This document shows, piece by piece, positions 8,666 through 17,489 of a DNA stretch of 64,000 bases (the first letter of the stretch is position 1; every line of letters begins with the position of its first letter). The DNA lies in NCBI GenBank assembly GCA_902786615.1, contig CADADE010000017.1:12980-76979 (forward strand), read 5' to 3'. The position numbers were made by a program, and so were the translations under genes. The notes beneath the pieces were generated by a model. That model ran no database searches. It saw nothing but the letters and a program-made list of their open reading frames with translations, and was not told where the DNA came from. The stretch comes from Oscillospiraceae bacterium. Its GTDB lineage: Bacteria > Bacillota_A > Clostridia > Oscillospirales > Oscillospiraceae.

Positions 8666-9505
8666 ATGAACCTTAAAGAACTGCGCACACAGCTCAATCT
8701 TACCCAGGCAGCATTGGCAAAAGAACTCGGCGTGACAAGTAAAACCATATCGCTGATCGAAAGCGGCAAGATGAAGCTGAGTGACAAGCTTTCCGCCAAG
8801 ATCAATGAGGTGTATGGCGGAGCGGAGGCTGCCGCCATTGCTGAAGCCGAGAAGGCGTTTGAGACCGAAGCGAAAGCCGCTGTTGCTGAGATGGAAGCAT
8901 TCGCTGCCGAGGTTGGGAAGGCTGTCGTTGCCGAGGAAAAGGCAGAAAAGAAGAAAGCCCGTGCTGCCAAGAAGAAGGCTGAGGCTGAAGCAGAGCAGAT
9001 AGCCGATACTGTTTCCGCCTTTGTTGCCGAGGTTGTTGAGCCTGAAGCCGAAAACAAAAAAGCTCACGCCACCAAGAAGAAGGTGGAGGCCGAGAAAGTC
9101 TCCGCTGCCGCGGCAATCCCTGAGACCGAGAAGAAGGTAGAGAAAAAAGCCCGCAAGGTGAAGGCTAAAGGCCAGGCGGACAAGCCTGCTGCTGCGGTAG
9201 TCGCTGAGGCGGTAACCGCACCGGTGGAGGCGGCTGTCGAAGCTGCTACTGCCCCGGTTGAAGCTGCTGCTGAGAAGAAGAGCAGGAAAATGGCCCCGGC
9301 GAAGAAAAAGGACCTTGCTCCCAAAAAGACTCAGACAGCGCCGAAGGCCCCCGTTGTCATTCTCCAATCCCTATTCGGCGGCGAGATCACGGCAGAAGAG
9401 ATAATCAACAAGGTTGGATCGGTAGACAAGGTCTACGTCCGCATTGACCAGAACAAAGCATACTGGGTTAAGGGCGAGGAAAACGGAGAAGTAGATCTCT
9501 GGTGA
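8666..9505 (+). CDS. HTH protein with histone-H1-like Ala/Lys tail and DUF6465-like C-terminus
   Basis: 279 residues in three parts. Residues about 1-50 are a Cro/C1-type HTH (LRTQLNLTQAALAKELGV, SKTISLIESGKMKLS). Residues about 55-225 are low-complexity Ala/Lys/Glu sequence with repeats such as KKKARAAKKKAEAEAE and APVEAAVEAATAPVEAA, like bacterial histone-H1 tails. The last 50 residues (VILQSLFGGEITAEEIINKV to GEVDLW) resemble the DUF6465 domain. ATG 8666 follows GGGAGGAG. Plausible roles are nucleoid binding or regulation; the HTH makes DNA binding likely, the rest is inference. Confidence 0.7.
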   Translation: MNLKELRTQLNLTQAALAKELGVTSKTISLIESGKMKLSDKLSAKINEVYGGAEAAAIAEAEKAFETEAKAAVAEMEAFAAEVGKAVVAEEKAEKKKARAAKKKAEAEAEQIADTVSAFVAEVVEPEAENKKAHATKKKVEAEKVSAAAAIPETEKKVEKKARKVKAKGQADKPAAAVVAEAVTAPVEAAVEAATAPVEAAAEKKSRKMAPAKKKDLAPKKTQTAPKAPVVILQSLFGGEITAEEIINKVGSVDKVYVRIDQNKAYWVKGEENGEVDLW

Positions 9506-9722
9506 AATAGAAAACCAGATCTTATGAGAGAATGAGCCGGGGCTTTCATATACTTCCATCGAGTCGGTGTGAGTCTATGGGAGTCCCGACATTAAAACCT
9601 AACAGTGCCATCGACTGCCAGAAATCGCATGGACTGGGAGGTAAATGGTAAAAGACCCGTACCTATAGGAAAACAGCAAAATCTGAGATGATGGGACGGG
9701 AAATAGAGCTCAGTATCGCGAT
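9506..9722. other. intergenic, nothing recognised
   Basis: About 220 bp with scattered stops in all frames and no clear promoter, terminator or RNA fold that I could identify. Confidence 0.4.
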
Positions 9723-9944
9723 ATGGCGAGAAGAAGCGACACGTTCCGAAGCATCAACTGGAAAGGCTGTGATTATTAGATCGAGGTGGAGGATGAAGCG
9801 GGCATTACCAACACCCAGCTTGAGACGTTGTCTGTGCTGGAGGGCCTGCGCTTCGCCGGCCGCTTCCAGGCGGTAGAGAAGGACCCAAAGCGAAATGATG
9901 ATGCGTTGAATCGCGTAGACACCGAAATGGATGCCGTCGCGTAA
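9723..9944 (+). pseudogene. small gene interrupted by an in-frame TAG
   Basis: Reading from ATG 9723 gives MARRSDTFRSINWKGCDY, a TAG at 9777-9779, then an uninterrupted frame (IEVEDEAGITNTQLETLS onward) to TAA 9942. Apart from the TAG the frame is 72 codons with coding-like composition on both sides. The protein family is not recognised. A nonsense mutation is the simplest reading; recoding cannot be excluded. Confidence 0.4.
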
Positions 9945-9989
9945 GCAGTCTTTAAATATAATTTAAAAGGAAAAAGGGAATACACTACT

Positions 9990-11228
9990 ATGAACAAAGC
10001 GGATTTGTCGGGAATCATCAGCTCTCCCAGGAAACCGAACATCATGCAGTTCCTGTTTACGCTGACGGATGTAGTCGATTGCGGCATCATGGATCACGCC
10101 ATGCAGAAAACCATTAAGCGTTATCCTTACTTTGCCTTTCGCATTGTCAGAACAGAGAATGGGTACGACAAAATTGAAAACCAGCTTCCGATTGTCGTGA
10201 AGGATTCATTCTCAGAGGAAATTGTTCTGGGTTCTGAGGATGTTAATTACCACTGGATCGCGGCGGCGTGTGAAGGCAGACGGTTGAAGCTCGTCATTCA
10301 CCATCTCATCGCGGACGGCAGGAGCGCCATGCGGTTTTACAAAACCCTGCTGTACTGCTATCTCTGCGAAAAATACGGCGTTCAACTGGATCCGAAGGGC
10401 ATCACCCTGCCGGATTCTCCGATCTCGCCCGACGAGGATGTGAAGATTATCGGCCTCGTAGACGGAGAGGACGGAACGATGCGGACCACAGTCGAGGACC
10501 CCTTTGTGATCCCGGAAGCTGTGGACGATGAGATGAAGGGGTATTTTTATCAGGTGACGATACCGGAAAAGGAATTCCTTTCATCCTCCAAGGGGAGCGA
10601 CAACAGTCCCCTGACACTTTTGACCGTTTGCATGGCAATGGTGTTTCAAAGCCTGAATCCCGAAAATGAGAAGAACATCTACGCGGGCATCGCCATTGAC
10701 GCGAGAAACGCGCTGCATTGCCCGGAGAGCAGGTTTACGAATTCCTATGTCATTTTCATCAAACACAACCCCGCGAAGCTCGGGCTGGATCTGGAGCGGC
10801 TTGGCACGATGACGCGCGGTCAGATCATCGTCCAGAGCGATGAGGGGATTCTGCGCTATGTGCATAACTCCGTCATGCGCATTTCGGCGCAGATACGCAG
10901 CACCCCGGATCAGGGAGAGCGTCAGCGGCTCATGCATGAGATTTATAAGCTGGTGGCGTCCAATCCGACATATTCTATCAGCTATGTGGGCAATCCGGAA
11001 TGGGGTAGCCTGGAACCATACATTGCGGAAGAGTTCACTGTGATCATGAACAACAAGCTGTTTCTGGAAGTAAACGCGGCGGGCGGGAAATTCTGTATCG
11101 CCTGGGTTCAGGGGTTTCAAAATGACGCTTATGTGAAGGCTTTTCAGAGCTTGCTTCGGGAAAACGGAATCAACTGCGAAGTCAATGGCCCCTTCCGGCA
11201 TGATTGGCCGAAATGCTGTCTGCCCTGA
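9990..11228 (+). CDS. condensation-fold (CoA-dependent) acyltransferase-like protein
   Basis: 412 residues, related to alcohol acetyltransferases and condensation domains of the chloramphenicol-acetyltransferase superfamily. The catalytic HHxxxDG motif is intact as HHLIADG (about residues 104-110). SYVGNPEWG near residue 330 fits the second conserved region of this fold. It has no carrier-protein domain, so it probably acts as a free acyltransferase on an unknown alcohol or amine. A divergent paralogue lies at 15903-17174. Ribosome site AAAGGGAA. Confidence 0.65.
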   Translation: MNKADLSGIISSPRKPNIMQFLFTLTDVVDCGIMDHAMQKTIKRYPYFAFRIVRTENGYDKIENQLPIVVKDSFSEEIVLGSEDVNYHWIAAACEGRRLKLVIHHLIADGRSAMRFYKTLLYCYLCEKYGVQLDPKGITLPDSPISPDEDVKIIGLVDGEDGTMRTTVEDPFVIPEAVDDEMKGYFYQVTIPEKEFLSSSKGSDNSPLTLLTVCMAMVFQSLNPENEKNIYAGIAIDARNALHCPESRFTNSYVIFIKHNPAKLGLDLERLGTMTRGQIIVQSDEGILRYVHNSVMRISAQIRSTPDQGERQRLMHEIYKLVASNPTYSISYVGNPEWGSLEPYIAEEFTVIMNNKLFLEVNAAGGKFCIAWVQGFQNDAYVKAFQSLLRENGINCEVNGPFRHDWPKCCLP

Positions 11229-11291
11229 CAGAAGGGGTACGATGGGAATTGGATTTGTCGGTGATGTATGACAACGCGGAGACGAAGCGCG

Positions 11292-11519
11292 ATGGAAATA
11301 GGCATGGAGATTCAGATCAAAGCGGAATGGTGCAAGGGGTGCGGCATTTGTGTGGAATTCTGCCCTGGGAAGGTATTGGGGCTGGTCAAAGGAAAGGTGT
11401 TGATGCTGTTTCCGGAAAGGTGCATTAAGTGCGGACTGTGTGAAATGCGGTGTCCGGATTACGCGATCTGGCTGGAGAATGTCGCGGAAAATGTGCGGGA
11501 GGAAGGTCGTAATGGCTGA
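11292..11519 (+). CDS. korD: 2-oxoacid:ferredoxin oxidoreductase delta subunit (2x[4Fe-4S] ferredoxin)
   Basis: Small ferredoxin with two CxxCxxCxxxCP clusters (CKGCGICVEFCP and CIKCGLCEMRCP). It accepts electrons from the thiamine-dependent subunits encoded next. The start is ambiguous: ATG 11268, 11292 and 11304 are all in frame; 11292 has GGAG at suitable spacing. It overlaps korA by eight bases, so the two are translationally coupled. It heads the order D-A-B-C typical of 2-oxoglutarate-type (KGOR) enzymes. Confidence 0.85.
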   Translation: MEIGMEIQIKAEWCKGCGICVEFCPGKVLGLVKGKVLMLFPERCIKCGLCEMRCPDYAIWLENVAENVREEGRNG

Positions 11520-12651
11520 AAGGCGTCGTGCGTTGCTGCAGGGCAATGAGGCCGTGGTGGAAGGCGCGCTGGCGGCAGGGATGCGTTTTTTTGCGGGTTA
11601 TCCCATCACACCATCCACGGAGATCGCGGAACATTGCGCCCTCCGGTTGCCGCAGGAGGGAGGCCGATTTATTCAGATGGAGGACGAGTTGGCCAGCCTG
11701 GCGGCGGTCATCGGTGCGTCCGTGGTGGGAGTGAAGGCCATGACAGCCACCTCGGGGCCAGGCTTTTCGCTGATGCAGGAGAATATTGGCTATGCGGCGC
11801 TGGCGGAGATCCCCTGCGTAATCGTGGATGTGCAGCGCACGGGGCCCTCTACAGGGCAACCGACATCGCCCTCCCAGGGGGACTACATGCAGGCGCGCTG
11901 GGGTACACACGGCGACCACCCAATCATCACCATCTCCCCGTCCTCTGTACAGGAAGCCTACAACGAGACGATACGGGCGTTCAATCTGTCGGAACGGCTG
12001 GGAGTGCCGGTAATCCTGCTAATGGACGAAATTGTGGGGCACATGAGAGAGGGCGTGGATCTGCAGAATGCGGACGAGCTGGTGGTGCTGGACCGACTGA
12101 CAGAGGACGACCCGGTGCAGGCGGGCATTCCCTATGACGTTGCCCCCGGGGAGTTTGCGCCGCGCATGACCCCCTTCGGACAGGGCGTGTTCTACAACAT
12201 CACGGGGCTGTTTCACGACGGCCGGGGCTTTCCCACATCCTCGCCGGAGATGATCGACCACCAGTGTACACGCATCATGAAGAAGATCGCCGGGAGCGCC
12301 GAAGTTGAGCGATACGAGGCGCTGCAAATGGAGGACGCGGAGGTGTGCGTAGTGTCTTTCGGAGGAACCGCCCGATCTGCCTGGGCTGCCGTGGATGCGG
12401 CGCGCAGGTACGGTTACCGCGTGGGCGGCTTTCGCCCCATCACGGTGTGGCCGTTCCCCGAGGCGGCGCTGGACGGGATATGCAGCTACGTGCGCGACAT
12501 CATTGTGGCCGAGCTGAACTATGGGCAAATGAAGCTGGAAGTTGAGAGGATCGCCGCTGGGCGCTGCCGCGTGCATCACATCGGGAAGGTGAACGGAACC
12601 ATCATCAGACCCGGAGAAATTTACAGGGCGATTCAGGAGGTGGCGAGGTAG
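11512..12651 (+). CDS. korA: 2-oxoacid:ferredoxin oxidoreductase alpha subunit
   Basis: 379 residues with the pyrimidine-binding domain (GYPITPSTEI, QMEDELASLAAVIGAS, TSGPGFSLM) and the C-terminal swivel domain (VVSFGGTARSAW, RPITVWPFP). It pairs with KorB to decarboxylate a 2-oxoacid to an acyl-CoA while reducing ferredoxin. ATG 11512 follows GGAGGAAGG. Substrate (2-oxoglutarate or a branched 2-oxoacid) cannot be fixed from sequence by eye. Confidence 0.88.
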   Translation: MAERRRALLQGNEAVVEGALAAGMRFFAGYPITPSTEIAEHCALRLPQEGGRFIQMEDELASLAAVIGASVVGVKAMTATSGPGFSLMQENIGYAALAEIPCVIVDVQRTGPSTGQPTSPSQGDYMQARWGTHGDHPIITISPSSVQEAYNETIRAFNLSERLGVPVILLMDEIVGHMREGVDLQNADELVVLDRLTEDDPVQAGIPYDVAPGEFAPRMTPFGQGVFYNITGLFHDGRGFPTSSPEMIDHQCTRIMKKIAGSAEVERYEALQMEDAEVCVVSFGGTARSAWAAVDAARRYGYRVGGFRPITVWPFPEAALDGICSYVRDIIVAELNYGQMKLEVERIAAGRCRVHHIGKVNGTIIRPGEIYRAIQEVAR

Positions 12652-13476
12652 ATGGCCAGTCGGCTGATCGAAAAATACATGCGCGGGGCATATCTGCCGC
12701 ACATCTGGTGTGCGGGTTGCGGCAACGGCATCATACTGCGAGACGTGGTGCAGGCGGTGGAGAACCTGGGCATTGAGCGGCGCGACACGATCATCGTCTC
12801 TGGAATCGGCTGCTCCTCCCGAGCGGTGGGCTATCTTGATTTCGACACCCTCCACACTACCCACGGGCGGGCCATCGCCTTTGCGACGGGCATCAAGATG
12901 GCGCGCCCGGAACTGAAGGTCATCGTGCTCACCGGTGACGGCGACGCCGCGGCCATCGGCGGAAATCACCTGATCCACGCGGCGCGGAGAAACATCGACA
13001 TCACGGTGGTGGTGTTCAACAACAACACCTACGGTATGACGGGCGGCCAATTTTCGCCCACAACGCCCACCGGAGATATTGCCAGCACCGCACCCTATGG
13101 CAGCATCGACCCGGATTTTGACATCCTCGCCCTTGCGCAGACGGCGGGAGCGACCTACACGGCCCGAGGCACAGCCTACCATGTCGCCCAGACCACAAAT
13201 CTCATCGAAGCGGCCATACGCCACGAGGGCTTTTCCCTGGTGGAGTGCGTGACCATCTGCCCCACCCACTACGGGCGCAGGAACAAAATGGGCGGCGCGG
13301 TGGAGATGATGAAGTGGCAGCGCGACAACGCGATACCGGTGGCTCAGGCGCGAAAGGTTCGGCCTGAGGAACTGGTGGGAAAGATCGTGTACGGCGAGCT
13401 TTGGTGTTGCGAGCGTCCTGAATACACGCAGCAGTACGCTGCGATTATTGAACGCGCAAGAGGCAAAGAGAAATGA
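12652..13476 (+). CDS. korB: 2-oxoacid:ferredoxin oxidoreductase beta subunit (TPP-binding)
   Basis: 274 residues, directly abutting korA. It has the CAGCGNG entry motif, GIGCSSRAVGY, and the thiamine-pyrophosphate/Mg motif GDGDAAAIGGNHLIH followed by NNNTYGMTGGQ. Size and motifs match KorB. The start overlaps nothing and begins one base after the korA stop. The stop overlaps korC by four bases. Confidence 0.9.
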   Translation: MASRLIEKYMRGAYLPHIWCAGCGNGIILRDVVQAVENLGIERRDTIIVSGIGCSSRAVGYLDFDTLHTTHGRAIAFATGIKMARPELKVIVLTGDGDAAAIGGNHLIHAARRNIDITVVVFNNNTYGMTGGQFSPTTPTGDIASTAPYGSIDPDFDILALAQTAGATYTARGTAYHVAQTTNLIEAAIRHEGFSLVECVTICPTHYGRRNKMGGAVEMMKWQRDNAIPVAQARKVRPEELVGKIVYGELWCCERPEYTQQYAAIIERARGKEK

Positions 13477-14033
13477 AGTCAAGGCGATTTGAGATGCACT
13501 TTACTGGTGCCGGCGGGCAGGGCATCATACTCTGCTCAATCATCCTGGCGGAGGCTGGGTTCCTCACAGGGAAAAATGTGGCACAGAGCCAGTCCTATGG
13601 CCCTGAAGCGCGGGGTGGGCTGTGCCAGGCGGAGCTGATCATCGATACAGGGGAAATCGTCTATCCGAAGCTGACCCGCGCCGACTTCCTGCTGGCGCTG
13701 ACGCAGGTGTCCCTGGAGGATAGGTACAGACCCGACACGACGAGAAATGCGCTGATCGTCATCGATAAAACCCTGTCGAAACCGGACAGCCTGGTCAGCG
13801 GTAACGTGGTGGCGCTACCTATACTGCAAACTGCGGCGGAGGTCGTAGGAAATCCGCTGACGGCCAACATCATCGCCGCTGGCGCGACCAATGCCCTACT
13901 TGGAATCGCCCCCGCCCCACTGATGGAGCAGGCGGTACGAATGCACATCCCACGGGGAACAGAGCAAATCAACCTACTAGCCCTGAAAGAAGGGCGGAGG
14001 ATTGGCAGCAGGATATCCCATTTCTGCGCCTAA
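13473..14033 (+). CDS. korC: 2-oxoacid:ferredoxin oxidoreductase gamma subunit
   Basis: 186 residues with the gamma-domain motifs GAGGQGIILCSIILAEAG and QSYGPEARGG. It completes the KorDABC complex. The extreme C-terminus (from about residue 172) runs into a sequence that in another frame encodes part of a STAS domain, so the last residues may be altered by a deletion junction. Confidence 0.85.
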   Translation: MKSRRFEMHFTGAGGQGIILCSIILAEAGFLTGKNVAQSQSYGPEARGGLCQAELIIDTGEIVYPKLTRADFLLALTQVSLEDRYRPDTTRNALIVIDKTLSKPDSLVSGNVVALPILQTAAEVVGNPLTANIIAAGATNALLGIAPAPLMEQAVRMHIPRGTEQINLLALKEGRRIGSRISHFCA

Positions 14034-14241
14034 GCTGCTGTCTTTTTACGAGAAGCACAGGGACGATATATGCGCTGTTTCCGTGGATTGCGGAAAGCTG
14101 GACTATATATCGTCGGCAGGTTTGCGCGTTATGCTGATCATGCAAAAAGGCTCTGCAGGCGGCGTGACGCTTTACGGCGTGAACGAGGTCGTTACCGAAA
14201 TTCTGAGCCAGGCGGGCTTCGATCCTGAATATCGTCGATAG
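14002..14241 (+). pseudogene. truncated STAS-domain (anti-sigma antagonist) fragment
   Basis: The frame carries the core of a STAS domain: AVSVDCGKLDYISSAGLRVM (strand, then the conserved S-S-A-G-L-R) and GVNEVVTEILSQAGFD. The N-terminal third is missing because the frame emerges inside korC. After GFD the family-like ending ILNIVD appears in the next frame, suggesting a one-base frameshift as well. It is a decayed fragment, probably joined to korC by a deletion. Confidence 0.55.
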
Positions 14242-14410
14242 TCATTGACGGTAACCATACCAATGCAAACGCAGCTGTTGCTATTCCTATTACATGCCCT
14301 GCCGAGATTCAGGTTTAAATCTTTGTACATGAATTGGCGTGAGATTTGGGGGCAGTCCTGCCGGAGTTCAGACAAGCCTATTTATTATGAAGAAAGGAAA
14401 GATTTCAACT

Positions 14411-15517
14411 ATGGAGAAGATCATCGCGCTTATCCTCGTTTTCCTGCTGGCCTTCTGTATTGCACCGGCTCTGGCGGAAAACATCACCATTGGCGCCAAG
14501 GTTGCTGAGATCGATAAATACGGCCAAGCGCAACTGGATATCTCCAAAGCTGATTTCACCGGGGCCGGATTTGACTTGGGGGATATCGTCACGGTGACTT
14601 GCGGAAGCTATATCGGCGATATGCCCGTCTTCGACGGTTATTACGCGGCTCGCGGAAGCTGCATGCTGCGCGTCAATCCTTACGAAGACAAAATCAGCCT
14701 GTGCATCAACTACGGCAATTTCTCGGAAACAGCGGGCGTCGGAGCGGGCGATACCGTGACCATTGCGATGAAGGATAAAGGCGGCGCCTTGGCGACCCAG
14801 GAGCTCAACGCCTTGGTCTACAGCGATGACAGGGCTGATTTTGCTTCAGATGCGGTCTTCGCCAATTTCCGGCCTGTAGCGGAGGGTATCCTCTATCGTT
14901 CCGCTTCTCCCATCGATAACAAGACAAACCGCGCACACTGCGCCGACAGCCTGATTCAGGAGGCTGGCGTTCAAACGGTCCTGAATATGGCCGACACGCC
15001 CGAGGACATCGTCGCATATATCGCTGCTGACGACTTCGATTCCCCCTATTATGGACATTTGTTTGAAGCCGGGAAGGTCTTCGCCCTGGAGATGGCCACT
15101 GATTTTGCCTCCGATGCTTTTGCCGAAGGTATCGTGAAGGGCTTTTCCTTCCTGGCCGAAGGGGATACGCCCTATCTGGTGCATTGTCTGGAGGGAAAGG
15201 ATCGTACCGGGTTTGCAATCATGGTGCTTGAAGCGTTGATGGGGTGGAATGAGGAGCAGATCGTGGCCGACTATATGCAGACCTACACCAACTACTATGG
15301 TATTGAGCCCGGTACCGAAAAGTTCGACCTGATCGCGGAGAAAAACATCCTGGAGATGCTGCGCATCATGGCAGATCCGGAGCCCGGAAGCTCTCCGGCG
15401 GAAACCGATTTAAAGGCAGCGGCGGAAACCTGTCTTCTCAACAATGGCATGGGTGAAAAAACCCTGAAACAGCTTGAAGCAAAGCTGAGCTCGGAAGCCG
15501 CAAAACGAAGTGCTTGA
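14411..15517 (+). CDS. secreted tyrosine/dual-specificity protein phosphatase-like protein
   Basis: 368 residues. The first 21 form a signal peptide (MEKIIALILVFLLAFCIAPA, Ala-x-Ala cleavage). Residues about 25-135 form an all-beta domain I cannot name. Residues about 140-330 are a Y-phosphatase-type domain with the catalytic loop HCLEGKDRTG (Cys nucleophile, HCx5R). ATG 14411 has AGAAAGGAAAG before it; ATG 14387 is an alternative. It probably acts outside the membrane on phosphopeptides or phosphoinositides; the substrate is unknown. Confidence 0.75.
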   Translation: MEKIIALILVFLLAFCIAPALAENITIGAKVAEIDKYGQAQLDISKADFTGAGFDLGDIVTVTCGSYIGDMPVFDGYYAARGSCMLRVNPYEDKISLCINYGNFSETAGVGAGDTVTIAMKDKGGALATQELNALVYSDDRADFASDAVFANFRPVAEGILYRSASPIDNKTNRAHCADSLIQEAGVQTVLNMADTPEDIVAYIAADDFDSPYYGHLFEAGKVFALEMATDFASDAFAEGIVKGFSFLAEGDTPYLVHCLEGKDRTGFAIMVLEALMGWNEEQIVADYMQTYTNYYGIEPGTEKFDLIAEKNILEMLRIMADPEPGSSPAETDLKAAAETCLLNNGMGEKTLKQLEAKLSSEAAKRSA

Positions 15518-15544
15518 AAACGAGCATTCCATGATGGAGTGGTC

Positions 15545-15790
15545 ATCCTCAAGCAGTGGAAGAAGCCGAAGACCATCTACAAGAATCTGCAAAAGCTGAA
15601 CCGATATGGAAAATGCAATCTCAGCGATGAAGACATCTTCAAGGTTGCCAATTCCCGTCTGGGACGATACCGCAGAAGCGCCGGAGATGTGATGAACTAC
15701 ACCTTGAGCCCGAAAATTCTTGGGCTCAAAACAAAGGATCGACCCGGCTTGGCCGATCCCTTGGCGTACTACCTCGCAAGATGTACTTGA
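15545..15790 (+). pseudogene. group II intron maturase, C-terminal fragment
   Basis: About 80 codons (KQWKKPKTIYKNLQKLNRYG, VANSRLGRYRRSAGDVMNY) match the C-terminal end of bacterial group II intron proteins. The reverse-transcriptase and X domains are absent. It lies directly 5' of domain V as in intact introns. Confidence 0.7.
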
Positions 15791-15807
15791 ATATCTGCTT
15801 TGATGTA

Positions 15808-15838
15808 GCGCCGTATACCTGACCGGTACGTACGGTGC
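15808..15838 (+). ncRNA. group II intron domain V hairpin
   Basis: A 31-nt hairpin with the conserved CCGTAY/GTACGG helix of domain V, the catalytic core of group II introns. Position just after the maturase frame and before a domain VI-like helix supports the call. Confidence 0.65.
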
Positions 15839-15902
15839 AACGGGAGGGAGGGGGAGCCCCCCTCTCTACCCTATTATCCGCAGGTGTTCCGCGGATAAAC
15901 CG

Positions 15903-17174
15903 TTAAGGCAGTTGGATTTTTGGCATATAGCGCGTATACCGTTTCGATACGCTGTAGGGGACGCCCTCCTGCTCCAGCAGCTCGCAGAACAGCGCCAGGG
16001 GCTTTCGGTCCTTGTTGACGAGCTGAAAAGTGATGCAAAGGGTGTCTGGCAGAGCGTTTACCTCCAGCATCAGGTCGCCGTCGGTGATGGTGTAGAAGCC
16101 CTTGATGTGGACCGCCATCCCGCCCCAGTCGGTCTGCCCCACATAGCTGATGGTGAAGTTGTCGCGGGGGTCACTGCGGAAGGTGCTGTTTTTGGAGGCG
16201 AACTTCTTTTTTGCCTTCAGATCCGGCTGCTCATCGATGCCCTTGTGAGTCTGGGCGATCTTCCGGAAGCGCTCGCATCCCAGCTCCGGCTGGTTCTGTC
16301 GGATGACCGCGCCCCTTGCGCGCATGTTGAGTTTTTGGATCGACTCGTCCTTCATGCTCCACTCGTACTTGACATGGATGAAGCGGACGAAGTCGCGGTA
16401 GGACTCCTTCGCGCCGATATCGTCGCGGTAATCCGCCGCGATCCTTCCCGCGAGGAAGGTCCCCTCCTTCTCCTTGAACAGGCGGGAACACATCTTGAAC
16501 ATCATCGCCGTCAGGATGGTGTTCGGACTTCCGTCAACCTTGGCCGCGTATTCCATAAAGTCCTTGACAGGGATGTCAAGCTGATAGTAGTAAGTCTCTT
16601 TGGCGAAGGGATTGAGCAGGTATTTTAAAAATCTGCCCAGCGCCACATTGGAATCGCCGCCGTCATAGCGGGAGATCGGCTCGTCGTCAGGCAGCATGTC
16701 GGCGTCGGGGAAATAGAGCTCGCCCTCCGTCACGGGTGTGCCGGGGAGCTTCACGTCCTTCGGCGCGTCAAGCGGCCCGTACTTTTTGACCGTATATTGA
16801 TACAGGGTCGCTTTCACCCAGAACAGGCCGCCCATAGCGCCGCAGAAGGTATGGGAATAGTTAAACCAGATGCAATTATCCCGGTAAGTAATCGCAACCA
16901 AATGCCCGTTCACAGCCTCGCTTCCCAGCGTCAGCCTCTCGTCTTTTTCCGGCAGAACGGCGACAGGCTTGTCGTTATGCTCCAGGGTGTAGTTCTGTCC
17001 TGCGTCCAGCCCGACCTTAACGCTGAAATACGGGAGCCGTCCGATCGCCTCCTGCGCCGCCTCCGTCAGCAGCGCCGCGTCGACCGGGGCGTCGAGGCAG
17101 ACCTTCATCCTGACGGTGAAAGGCACCTTCTCCATGTACTCATACAGTAAATAGATATCCGGATTGTGACCCAT
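15903..17174 (-). CDS. condensation-fold acyltransferase-like protein with altered active site
   Basis: 423 residues, same length and layout as the protein at 9990-11228, including SYVGQTDWGGMAVHI near the C-terminus. Where the family has HHxxxDG this protein reads SHTFCGAMGG: the second His is kept but the Asp is lost. It may be non-catalytic or use a variant site. I prefer the ATG at 17174 because AAAGG is nine bases upstream; ATG 17183 is nearly on top of that site. Function unknown. Confidence 0.6.
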   Translation of the reverse strand: MGHNPDIYLLYEYMEKVPFTVRMKVCLDAPVDAALLTEAAQEAIGRLPYFSVKVGLDAGQNYTLEHNDKPVAVLPEKDERLTLGSEAVNGHLVAITYRDNCIWFNYSHTFCGAMGGLFWVKATLYQYTVKKYGPLDAPKDVKLPGTPVTEGELYFPDADMLPDDEPISRYDGGDSNVALGRFLKYLLNPFAKETYYYQLDIPVKDFMEYAAKVDGSPNTILTAMMFKMCSRLFKEKEGTFLAGRIAADYRDDIGAKESYRDFVRFIHVKYEWSMKDESIQKLNMRARGAVIRQNQPELGCERFRKIAQTHKGIDEQPDLKAKKKFASKNSTFRSDPRDNFTISYVGQTDWGGMAVHIKGFYTITDGDLMLEVNALPDTLCITFQLVNKDRKPLALFCELLEQEGVPYSVSKRYTRYMPKIQLP

Positions 17175-17183
17175 TCTTAACAT

Positions 17184-17489
17184 CCTTTCTGATCAAAACT
17201 TCTGATACGCGGCGCCGTCGCTATCCAAATCTTGCTGTATCTGCTCATTTAGCTGCCATTCAACGCCCACTGCATAAACTATATCACTACAAAAGCGAAT
17301 TGCATAGCGCTTTTTTCCGCCCTGCTTTTTAGTGAGGCGGCTTTTTGCTTTCTGGAGGTGTATGCCCATATAGACGAAAAAAGTACCTCAAATTTCGTTA
17401 CAAGTCAATCCCAAACGCATACAGCGGGCTTTCCTTGTCATTTTGACGGTATCATGGTATGATGAATAAAACGGCAAAGGAGTACGCTT
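17184..17489. other. intergenic with a coding remnant
   Basis: On the minus strand about 17196-17310 an open frame without start (FCSDIVYAVGVEWQLNEQIQ onward) ends before the acyltransferase; its family is not recognised. On the plus strand 17317-17345 has a weak terminator-like hairpin (CCGCC/GGCGG then CTTTTTG). Confidence 0.35.

Larger units (their letters stand above)
15530..15875 (+). mobile_element. 3' remnant of a group II intron
   Basis: Contains the last roughly 80 codons of an intron-encoded reverse transcriptase/maturase, then the RNA domain V hairpin (15808-15838, GCCGTATAC against GTACGTACGGTGC) and a GC-rich domain VI ending near CTACCCTAT at 15875. All of the intron 5' of the maturase C-terminus is missing, so it cannot splice or move on its own. 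Confidence 0.75.
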
